A stretch of DNA of 64,000 nucleotides from JAQICJ01 sp041686345 (GTDB lineage: Bacteria; Myxococcota_A; Polyangia; HGW-17): positions 1 through 64,000 of the forward strand of contig JAWLEA010000002.1 in the NCBI GenBank assembly GCA_041686345.1, given 5' to 3'. Shown here in pieces: positions 54,173 to 61,914 of this stretch; within the stretch, counting starts at the first letter, position 1; the number at the start of each line of letters is the position of its first letter. A program made the position numbers and the translations under genes. Under the pieces are notes generated by a model. The model was not told the origin of the DNA. It was given only the letters and a program-made list of their open reading frames with translations, and made no database searches.

Positions 54173-54925
54173 ATGTCCCGCAGAACCATTTCTCCTTTCG
54201 AAGAACCAGAAAACTTTCAAATACCCCAATTTCTGGCCAATTTTGCTGCAATCACCGGAAAAGGGGGAATTAAAAAATTAATGAAAGCCAAAATAGCTCT
54301 GATCGGAACCGGAGGAGTAGGGTCCTGGACCGGCGAATATCTTGTCCGAAGCGGTGTACATCATATTTTTATCTTTGATCCTGATCGAGTTCATCCCACC
54401 AACATTAATCGTCAACTTCCCGCCTCTCCTCATACTGTGGGAAAATTCAAGGTGGAAATCATGAAAAAGCGCCTTTTGTGGATTAATCCTCAGGGAAACT
54501 TCAAAGTCTACAAAAATTTTGTGGATAAAAACTATCTGGAGAATTTTCCGGTAAAATTTGATTATATTATCGACGCCATCGATCATATGACGGCCAAATC
54601 ATCAATTCTCTCCTGGTCTCACTCCAATAAAATTCCTGTTGTAACCAGTCTAGGAGCAGGAGCAAGGCTTGATCCTACTCAAGTGAGAACCGCAGATCTT
54701 GCTGATACAATGCGATGTCCCCTCGGACGCGATTTAAGAAGAATTATGCGACGCAAATATAATTTTCCTCAAACAGGAAAAATGGGCATTAAAGCTGTAT
54801 ATTCTTTGGAAAGGCCTCTGAAATCCCTCGACCCCGAAATTAAAAATGGAACCATTGCTCCTGTAACTTCAACCTTCGGGGCAGCTTTGGCCGCAATAAT
54901 CATACAAGATATTTGTCTCCCTTAG
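54173..54925 (+). CDS. tcdA: tRNA threonylcarbamoyladenosine dehydratase (TcdA/CsdL)
   Basis: A 250-residue E1-like enzyme. The ATP site is IALIGTGGVGSWTGEYLVRS, followed by DPDRVHPTNINRQ and DYIIDAIDHM. The signature DPTQVRTADLADT...CPLGRDLRRIMRR is specific for TcdA, which cyclises t6A37 in tRNAs. It starts 13 bp after the HEAT-like gene. Length is normal. It lacks the Cys pairs of ThiF/MoeB. Confidence 0.93.
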   Translation: MSRRTISPFEEPENFQIPQFLANFAAITGKGGIKKLMKAKIALIGTGGVGSWTGEYLVRSGVHHIFIFDPDRVHPTNINRQLPASPHTVGKFKVEIMKKRLLWINPQGNFKVYKNFVDKNYLENFPVKFDYIIDAIDHMTAKSSILSWSHSNKIPVVTSLGAGARLDPTQVRTADLADTMRCPLGRDLRRIMRRKYNFPQTGKMGIKAVYSLERPLKSLDPEIKNGTIAPVTSTFGAALAAIIIQDICLP

Positions 54926-54970
54926 ATTCTCTTACTTCTCCTTGATTTATTGCTTATATCACAAAGACAA

Positions 54971-55136
54971 ATTCCCATTTCAAAGGGTAGATTACCGTCT
55001 GAGACAGGATTTTTTTCTCTTCAATTTTGCAGCAACTTCGTAAGCAGAATCAACCATGCCTGCAAAGTCACCGCGTACTTCCCAATCCAATTTCAACCCC
55101 GATCAAGAATCCCCAATCATAATAAACAGGAGAATC
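54971..55136 (-). repeat. Old, degenerate copy of the hairpin element (reverse orientation)
   Basis: About 166 bp align end to end with the reverse-oriented copy at 19917-20078: ATTCCCATTTCAAA for the terminus, CCGTCTGAGACAGGA for the outer arm, CTGCAAAGTCACCGCG for the centre and CAATCCAATTTC for the inner arm. Many substitutions and small gaps are present. No flanking repeat remains. A 70-codon open frame over it (54950-55162) is a by-product. Confidence 0.7.
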
Positions 55137-55675
55137 GAAGAAAATTCATATTTACTGGTTGAATTATGGTATTTTTTCATTATAATAACCAACTAGTTCC
55201 CGTTTACTAATCAATTTTACTAATCAATTGACTTTTCTCGCCAGAGTAAATGGTGTTTCGGGTTTCTTAATTCCTTATTGAAGAACAATAACCTTACAAG
55301 GCAATAACAGGATGGTTTTCAAAAATAATCCTTTTTGTCTTCCATGCTTTTTTGAAAATCCGGGCCACATGGTCAATTTCCTTTTTGTATCTGTTTTATA
55401 ATATTTTCAATTATATATGCCCAGATAACAACTTGTTTTTTTACTCTTGAGTATTTTTCTGGAATTATTCTGGAAAAATCCCCTCTCTGAGATCTTTATC
55501 CTATCATTATCCCTTTATTCCTTTTGAGTATTTTGCTGAAAACCAAGGAGAACTCATCAGTTTTATTGTTTCTCCTGAATAGATTAAACCAACTGCTGCA
55601 AAATTCAAAACGAGTCCAAAGCCAAAAAATTTTCTTCTTAAGGATTAAGAAACAGAGTTATGAGGAGATATTACC
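55137..55675. other. Gene-free spacer before the Tex-like gene
   Basis: These 539 bp of AT-rich DNA contain TTTACTAATCAATT twice with a 13-bp period (55203-55216 and 55216-55229). An end-like CTAGTTCCCG (55193-55202) may be a further element trace. No gene or RNA is supported. The promoter of the following gene should be here. Confidence 0.5.
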
Positions 55676-57427
55676 GTGAAATTAAAACACTTTCTCATTA
55701 AAACCCGCGCTGTAAACAAAAATATTCTCAACAAATCGAGATCTGAAAAATTGCTCAACTTTCTGGAGGCAGGAATTTCTTTTGCAGAGCTGGCTGATAA
55801 TCATCTCGAACTGCTGAAAGATATACCAAATTCACAATTGCGTCGTCTCAGTGATGCCCGCAGAAGCTGGTTAAAACTGGAAAAAGCCAAAGAAGAATTG
55901 CAAAACTATTTCCGGGAAAATGAGATTGAAATCAAAGATGACAAAGTCTATTCCATTGCCCTTTCTGAACGCAGAATAAGTGCTCTCAAACACATAATTC
56001 CCTTTATCAACTTGAGCGAATTTGCCACCAGTGACAAATGGATCAAAGCTGTGGAAATTGCATTGGGTGTATGGACCGGAGCCGTCAACCTTACCTTGAA
56101 AAAGGGAAAAGTAACTCTCAGAGCAACTCAAAGCGAAGTACCGGAAATATATGAAAACATGATTGACACCAAATATGAAATAGTCGACATGACTGTTTCC
56201 ATCTGGACCAACATCAAAAACGCTCTCAATGAAAAATATATCGAACTTGAATTTGAATATCCCACTTCTTCTTTCAAATCCCATCTTCAAGCTGTCATTG
56301 ATAAATTGGGAACCAATATCGCCGAAATGAACTTTGACGAGGTTATGGAACAATTGGTACTGAAGGAGCTTCCCAACACTCTTGTTTCCTATTTTGACAA
56401 CAAAGTGGTACATAATAAACTGGAAAAAATCAGTGAAAACTATATCAACATTTTACGAACACCTCCCATAAAAACAGCTCGTCTTGGAAGTTTCTATCCC
56501 GATAAAGAAGGAAAAACAGCTGGGATAAGCGTAATTAGCAACAATGGCAAAGTTATTTCCCATGAAATACTTGAGCTTGAAAATAATTGGTGGGAACAAG
56601 CCAGAATTCATTTTGTTCAGCATAAAACCTCCTACATTGCTGTCCCCAAATACATTTCTGCGGAAGACGAAACTTCTCCCGTCGATATAATCAAAGAAAA
56701 TGAAGGTAATTTTCTGGTTTTTATTCCTGCAAAAAATGATGTTCTGGAACCTGTATATGAAACCATGGAAAGGGTTTCACCTGATTTACCGGAAGTTGAT
56801 TACAGTGTTATTATCGCCCGCAGACTGCTCAATCCCCTTGAAGAGTGGTCCAAACTCGATCCCCTTAAAATAATTACAGTTGAATTGGATTCTGAATTGG
56901 ATGAAACCATGGTACGTTCATATCTTCTGGAAAAAAAGGGTTTGGCTCTCCTCGATCCCAGTTTCAAAAGAATTCCTTCCAAAGTTATTCCTTCAGTTCC
57001 AGGTCGAATTACATCCGGTAAAAAGTTGAATCCCAAAGTAAAATCAATCAATGATGTCAAAGAAGGAATGACTCTCACCGGTATTGTCATCAATATCACC
57101 AAGTTTGGTGCTTTCGTCAATATAGGTCTTTCCCAGGAGGCTTTGATTCACGTCAGTGAAATGGCGGACCATTTTGTCAATGATCCCGGCGAAATAGTTC
57201 AACTGGGTCAACAAGTAAAGGTTACGGTAGTTTCCGTAGATCTGCAAAAAGGAAGAATTTCCCTTTCTCTGAAAAGTGAACCAGGCCTTGGTAACAAAAG
57301 GAGCAGAAGACCTTCCAATTCACGCCGTACCGGGGGAAGACGCAACAGAAACAACAAAGAAAGATACCAATCCCCTGCCGCTCGTTCCAAGGCTTTGAAA
57401 AATCTGGAAAATCTATTTAAAAAATAG
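55676..57427 (+). CDS. Divergent Tex-like S1 RNA-binding protein
   Basis: A 583-residue protein. Residues 285-400 resemble the YqgF/RNase H-like domain of Tex (TARLGSFYPDKEGKTAGISV, then VDYSVIIARRLLNPLEEWSKLDP, matching the Tex segment before its HhH domain). Residues 470-545 are a clear S1 domain (VKEGMTLTGIVINITKFGAF and GQQVKVTVVSVD). A basic Arg/Asn tail ends the protein. Tex is usually 720-780 residues; here the N-terminal domain has diverged and the helix-hairpin-helix region is shortened to about 60 residues. The start is GTG with GAGGAG upstream. It may act on RNA or in transcription. Confidence 0.78.
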   Translation: MKLKHFLIKTRAVNKNILNKSRSEKLLNFLEAGISFAELADNHLELLKDIPNSQLRRLSDARRSWLKLEKAKEELQNYFRENEIEIKDDKVYSIALSERRISALKHIIPFINLSEFATSDKWIKAVEIALGVWTGAVNLTLKKGKVTLRATQSEVPEIYENMIDTKYEIVDMTVSIWTNIKNALNEKYIELEFEYPTSSFKSHLQAVIDKLGTNIAEMNFDEVMEQLVLKELPNTLVSYFDNKVVHNKLEKISENYINILRTPPIKTARLGSFYPDKEGKTAGISVISNNGKVISHEILELENNWWEQARIHFVQHKTSYIAVPKYISAEDETSPVDIIKENEGNFLVFIPAKNDVLEPVYETMERVSPDLPEVDYSVIIARRLLNPLEEWSKLDPLKIITVELDSELDETMVRSYLLEKKGLALLDPSFKRIPSKVIPSVPGRITSGKKLNPKVKSINDVKEGMTLTGIVINITKFGAFVNIGLSQEALIHVSEMADHFVNDPGEIVQLGQQVKVTVVSVDLQKGRISLSLKSEPGLGNKRSRRPSNSRRTGGRRNRNNKERYQSPAARSKALKNLENLFKK

Positions 57428-57468
57428 CTGTCATTTACTTTTTAAATAATAAAATCAATAAAATAAGG

Positions 57469-57822
57469 GGTTTTGGGAGCAATAGACGTAAGCCGGGTTC
57501 TGTTCCAAAAATATTTGGTGTGATTATTCATCCAGGCCTGCAGTTACCTGCAGGCTCAAGCGACTACCGGAAAAAGCCCCAGACAGCTGTATATTTCCAT
57601 TTGTCTTGCTTCAGATGGGGTTTACCATGCGTTTTTCGTCACCGAAAAACCGGTGCGCTCTTACCACACCCTTTCACCCTTACCGAACTTGTCGGCGGTT
57701 TGCTTTCTGTGGCACTTTCCTTCAGGTCACCCTGACTGGGAGTTACCCAGCATCCTGTCTGGAGAAGCCCGGACTTTCCTCCTGTAAATTTACAGGCAAT
57801 CACATCACCATCTCCCAAAACC
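57469..57822 (-). ncRNA. rnpB: RNase P RNA, class A
   Basis: The minus strand carries the conserved 5' element GAGGAAAGTCCGGGCTTC and the 3' element ACAGAACCCGGCTTACGTCT. It also has AGAGCGCACCGG and GGTAAGGGTGAAAGGGT, which are core regions of bacterial RNase P RNA. P1 is a perfect 11-bp stem formed by GGTTTTGGGAG (57812-57822) and CTCCCAAAACC (57469-57479). The length of about 354 nt fits class A. It processes the 5' ends of tRNAs. It is antisense in orientation to its neighbours, with T-rich sequence after the 3' end. Confidence 0.95.
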
Positions 57823-57893
57823 TGATTAATCTATGTAACAAATTAACTGAAAAAGCAATCTATTTTCTTGGAAGAAAACAATTATGATAACTA

Positions 57894-58055
57894 GTTTCCA
57901 TCCCAGAAGTGATGTTTTTAGCTGGGGAAGAAATTGGATTGAGATGCACGGAATAACTTCGCAGTCATAGTTGCCACTATTTCAAGAAGTTACGACAAAG
58001 CAGATTAATTCATTTTCCGTCGCCAGACGATGACCTTCCTTTTGGGGACGGGAAC
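57894..58055 (+). repeat. 162-bp hairpin element, full copy (type 2)
   Basis: A 162-bp copy. Flanks are TAACTA (57888-57893) and TAGTTA (58056-58061), which are reverse complements, so the terminal inverted repeat is longer here or the direct repeat has changed. Arms are type 2 (AAATTGGATTGAGATG and CAGATTAATTCATTTT). It lies between rnpB and proS. Confidence 0.92.
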
Positions 58056-58221
58056 TAGTTAAAATCTGTTTGATAATTTAACTGAATCGATTATTGTTGC
58101 ATAACCAAAGTAAAGTTTACTGCCAATGCTGATAATTTGGATTGGCCACCTGGTGCCTCCAAAATCAACATTATCATAACTGAAAACCAGACTATTACCA
58201 TCAAGTTCAAGGAAAATGCAA

Positions 58222-59952
58222 ATGAGACTTTCTAAACTAATAGGTAAAACCCTCCGAGATGATCCTAAAGACGCTAAACTTGTCAGCCATAAATTTTTAC
58301 TGAGAGGTGCCTATATAAGACAAGTCGGAGCAGGAATCTATTCCCTGCTTCCTATTGCCAAGAGGATTGTTGCTAAAATTGAAAATATAATCAGAGAAGA
58401 AATGAACCGGATCGAAGGCCAGGAAGTACTGTTGCCGGTTGTAATGCCCCGTGAACTCTGGGAAGAAGCCGGTCGTTATGATTCCATCGGAGACGAGATG
58501 CTTCGCTTCAAGGACAGAAACAACAATGATATGCTTTTGGGAATGACACATGAAGAAGCCATTGTTCACCTTGCCCGTACAGAAATCAATTCTTACAAAC
58601 AATTACCGGTGATGCTCTATCAGATTCAAACGAAATTTCGAGATGAAACTCGCAGTAGAGGGGGTTTAATCCGAGTCAGAGAATTTACAATGAAAGACGC
58701 TTATTCTTTCCACACCTCCTTCGAAGATATGGTTGATTATTATCATAAAGTTCACGAAGCTTATGTTCGTATTTTCAAAAGAACCGGGCTTGTTGAATTT
58801 ATCGATGTAGAATCAGATGCCGGAATGATGGGTGGCAATGCTTCTCATGAATTCATGCTGCTCACCCCTGACGGAGAAGATGCCGTCTTCCTTTGCCCCA
58901 AGTGCAAATACAGAGCCAACAAAGAAATTGCCCAAGCTGACTACCCTGGTATTGAAGAAAATTCCAAGCCTCTAAAAAAAGTTGCAACTCCTGGCAAAAA
59001 GACCATTGAAGAAGTGGCCGCTTTCCTCAAAGTTGACAAGCAGCAGACGGCTAAAGCTGTTTTCTATGTTGCCGAGGAAGATCAACTGGTTTTTGTTCTG
59101 ATCCGAGGAGATCTTGAAGTCAATGAGAATAAACTGGGAAAAGCTCTGCAAACAAACAATTTTCGACCTGCTCACGATGTTGAAATTGAGCAGGCAGGTG
59201 CAGTTCCCGGTTATGCTTCCCCCCTTGCTCTTTCCACTGATGATTTTACTCTGGTGGTAGATCCAACCGTTGAACAATCAAACAATCTCGTAACCGGTGC
59301 CAATCAAATTGATGCTCATTACATGAATTTCAACACTAATCGTGATCTGAAGGATCTGGATTATATTCAGGCAGACATCGCCACTCCCAGAGAAGGTGAT
59401 CCTTGTCCCCAATGCAACCAACCCCTCAAATCAAACCGTGGAATAGAAATAGGCAATATTTTTCAATTGGGCACCAAATATTCGGAGCCTATGCAGGCTG
59501 ACTTCCTCAATGAACATGGTAAAAGAAAACCTGCAGTCATGGGTTGTTACGGAATCGGAGTCGGACGACTCATGGCTTCGGTTATTGAAGAAAAAAACGA
59601 TGAATACGGTCCTGTCTGGCCTCTTTCAATAGCTCCCTGGCAAGTACAAATATGTGCAATTAATTACAAAAAACAGAAAGTAAAAGCCGCAACGGAAAAA
59701 TTATATAACGATTTGAAAGAAGCGGGGATTGATGTTCTTCTTGATGACAGAGATGAAAAGGCAGGAGTTCAATTCAATGATGCTGATCTGCGCGGTATAC
59801 CCTTCAGAATTGTTATTTCTCCCAGAAATCTGAAAAAAAATCAGGTGGAATTCAAAAGAAGAGACTCCAAAGATAAAGCTTTTATCCCCCTGAACAAAGT
59901 TGTCGAAACTCTTTCCCTCAAAATTAAACAGGAGTTAAAAAAATATTCCTGA
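58222..59952 (+). CDS. proS: Prolyl-tRNA synthetase, bacterial type with editing domain
   Basis: A 576-residue class II synthetase. Motif 1 is in the N-terminal 80 residues (LLPIAKRIVAKIE), motif 2 is TKFRDETRSRGGLIRVREF, and motif 3 is GCYGIGVGRLMASVIEE. The YbaK-like insertion that edits Ala-tRNA(Pro) fills about 235-385. The anticodon-binding domain follows. I start at 58222, eight bases after AAGGA; the ATG at 58216 is too close to it. Its stop overlaps the next start by one base. Confidence 0.96.
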   Translation: MRLSKLIGKTLRDDPKDAKLVSHKFLLRGAYIRQVGAGIYSLLPIAKRIVAKIENIIREEMNRIEGQEVLLPVVMPRELWEEAGRYDSIGDEMLRFKDRNNNDMLLGMTHEEAIVHLARTEINSYKQLPVMLYQIQTKFRDETRSRGGLIRVREFTMKDAYSFHTSFEDMVDYYHKVHEAYVRIFKRTGLVEFIDVESDAGMMGGNASHEFMLLTPDGEDAVFLCPKCKYRANKEIAQADYPGIEENSKPLKKVATPGKKTIEEVAAFLKVDKQQTAKAVFYVAEEDQLVFVLIRGDLEVNENKLGKALQTNNFRPAHDVEIEQAGAVPGYASPLALSTDDFTLVVDPTVEQSNNLVTGANQIDAHYMNFNTNRDLKDLDYIQADIATPREGDPCPQCNQPLKSNRGIEIGNIFQLGTKYSEPMQADFLNEHGKRKPAVMGCYGIGVGRLMASVIEEKNDEYGPVWPLSIAPWQVQICAINYKKQKVKAATEKLYNDLKEAGIDVLLDDRDEKAGVQFNDADLRGIPFRIVISPRNLKKNQVEFKRRDSKDKAFIPLNKVVETLSLKIKQELKKYS

Positions 59953-60731
59953 TGAATTCGGTCAACCACTTTGAAACTTTTGCAAACCAATACCAACTTC
60001 ATTTCAAGAATTTGAAAATATTTCTGCTGGGATTTACTCTGCTGTTTTTTCTGATTTTCGGATGCTTTTACTACTCTTCCTATCCCTTTACCATCGGCAA
60101 AACCAGAAAAAATACAGCCCATGCTCTTATTCAAAAAACCGGGATGTTTGTCAAACCTGAAAACATAATTCTTGCCAAACCCCTTTTTGCTGAATCAGAA
60201 TTTTTTCCCCGACAACACACTATTTTTTTCCTGGCTGCCGAGAATGAAAAAGGCAACAATGATGTCTATTCAGCCCAGGTCTTTCTGTCCAAAACAGGAG
60301 TTCCCTTTGCTCTGAACAACATCAACAATCTATCACAAACTCCCGATTGCAACGAAAAACAAATGGCCAACTGGAAAAATCGACTGGCTTTTGTCAGTAA
60401 AAATAAAAAGAGTCTGGAAAAACCTCCTGTAATTACAGTTGCAATCATCAATAAAATTAAAATTGATAAGCTTTTCACCAAAACTCAACTTCCAGAATCT
60501 GATCAAATATTTCTTTCAGGTAAAAACCTGTTTGCACCCTTTATATATAAAATTACTCCTGCTTCAAATCAAAACAGGATTTTGCTAAAATGGGAAAAAG
60601 GAATATTGAAATTTATTGAAACAACTAAAACAGGCAAGATCAAAAAATACAAATTTGATCCGGTGAAGGGAAAATTGATTTCCAGACACAAATTGAGATC
60701 TTTTACAGCCAGAGGCTATTCACCTCATTGA
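59952..60731 (+). CDS. Membrane-anchored protein of unknown function
   Basis: A 259-residue protein with one strong membrane helix (about 24-43, IFLLGFTLLFFLIFGCFYYS), so most of it probably lies in the periplasm. The rest is beta-rich with many Lys residues and no known motif. It overlaps the proS stop by one base (TGATG). It forms a run with the two genes that follow. I do not recognise it. Confidence 0.72.
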   Translation: MNSVNHFETFANQYQLHFKNLKIFLLGFTLLFFLIFGCFYYSSYPFTIGKTRKNTAHALIQKTGMFVKPENIILAKPLFAESEFFPRQHTIFFLAAENEKGNNDVYSAQVFLSKTGVPFALNNINNLSQTPDCNEKQMANWKNRLAFVSKNKKSLEKPPVITVAIINKIKIDKLFTKTQLPESDQIFLSGKNLFAPFIYKITPASNQNRILLKWEKGILKFIETTKTGKIKKYKFDPVKGKLISRHKLRSFTARGYSPH

Positions 60732-60753
60732 ACCGCAATAAGGAGAAACAGAT

Positions 60754-61851
60754 ATGACACCTTTTGAAGTAGCAATGATGGCAAGTGGTTTTCTGGTTAT
60801 CCTCATGTTTATCATGTCAGTCATGTTGTTTTTTTCCATCAATTTTAAAAAAAACAACTTTCACAAGCCTCCAAAACTATTTTTTAAATTTGAAAATCTG
60901 TATAAAAATCGAAAAATATTGACCCCTCCTTTGCTGAACAAGGAAAGAATCATCCAAAAATCCGAAAATTTGCGCAGTAGCGGTAAATTAATCAGAGCCC
61001 GATATTTTGCAAATATAGCAGGGGAATTAAGCGATAATCCAAACTTCTGCCCTGAAAAACTCAAAGAAGTTTTATTGCCAGACATCAACAAGATAGAAAA
61101 ACCAATATCCAATTCTCTGCTGGCCCAACATATTTCCCACCCCCAACTTCACAATCTTCTTACTCCCACTTTTGTTTCCATTTCCAAAGCTCAACTTGAA
61201 ATCAATTCCCATCCAACTGTCAATTACAATCTTAAAAGCCAAGATAAGGCATCCAATTACAATAAGAATGAAATAATTATTGGTTATTTCAGCAAAATTT
61301 CCAAAATACTCCTGGGATTTGAACCGCAAATTTTTTACAAAAACGAAAACATCAATATTCTCCATGCCAACACTCAAAAAAATAACAAATGGTATCCCTC
61401 TTTACTTTTTGGTAATAAATTTCTCTTTTCTTCCACAGAAGAACAGATTTTTCTACTCGCTTCCAAACTTGCTCTTTTCCGCCCTGAACTCAGAATTATT
61501 CTTTGTTATCCAACCGAGAAAAAATTTGCGGATTTTGCCGATAAGATGCTTAATTACCCTAATTCCTCCCTCAAAACCGAAATAATGGAAAAAATTCATC
61601 CTGAAGATCAGAAAAAAATCTTGAAATTTCTGACAGAAAATGAAATCGAAATTTCTGATTTTATTAACTGGAGAAAAGGTGCTATTCTTACAGCCAATCG
61701 CTTGGGTTTTATTTTTGCCAATGATTTTAATAAAATAAGTTCCCTGCTTAAAAAAAACGGAGAACTGGAAACCAAACTTGATCTGATGTCATATATTATC
61801 TCGGAGAGATTTATAAAAACTCTGATCAATTTAAAAATGATCCCCGAGTAA
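60754..61851 (+). CDS. Membrane-anchored protein of unknown function
   Basis: A 365-residue protein with an N-terminal membrane helix (about 5-30). The C-terminal half has a segment SKLALFRPELRIIL followed by NWRKGAILTANRLGFIFAND. Similar layouts, with a helix-rich domain ending in LTANRxGLLLxxD, occur in large TPR-containing proteins of myxobacteria as I recall them, but I could not test this. AAGGAGA lies before the ATG. It lies 22 bp after the preceding gene. Confidence 0.7.
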   Translation: MTPFEVAMMASGFLVILMFIMSVMLFFSINFKKNNFHKPPKLFFKFENLYKNRKILTPPLLNKERIIQKSENLRSSGKLIRARYFANIAGELSDNPNFCPEKLKEVLLPDINKIEKPISNSLLAQHISHPQLHNLLTPTFVSISKAQLEINSHPTVNYNLKSQDKASNYNKNEIIIGYFSKISKILLGFEPQIFYKNENINILHANTQKNNKWYPSLLFGNKFLFSSTEEQIFLLASKLALFRPELRIILCYPTEKKFADFADKMLNYPNSSLKTEIMEKIHPEDQKKILKFLTENEIEISDFINWRKGAILTANRLGFIFANDFNKISSLLKKNGELETKLDLMSYIISERFIKTLINLKMIPE

Positions 61852-61914
61852 TTTTAATTTTCCATGATCACCTGTTTTTGTGAGTTAAAGCATGATTAAA
61901 GTCAAACCAAGCCT

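Noticed and set aside
54950..55162. 70-codon frame
   Set aside because: It runs over a degenerate copy of the hairpin element and has no ribosome site.
57520..57887. Short plus-strand frames of 71 and 93 codons
   Set aside because: They are antisense to the RNase P RNA, whose conserved core explains the sequence.
4132..58055. Repeats as a CRISPR array or as REP/ERIC-type sequence
   Set aside because: Copies are kilobases apart with no spacers, too long for CRISPR repeats, and many have flanking target repeats. They do not match ERIC or BOX in the parts I know.
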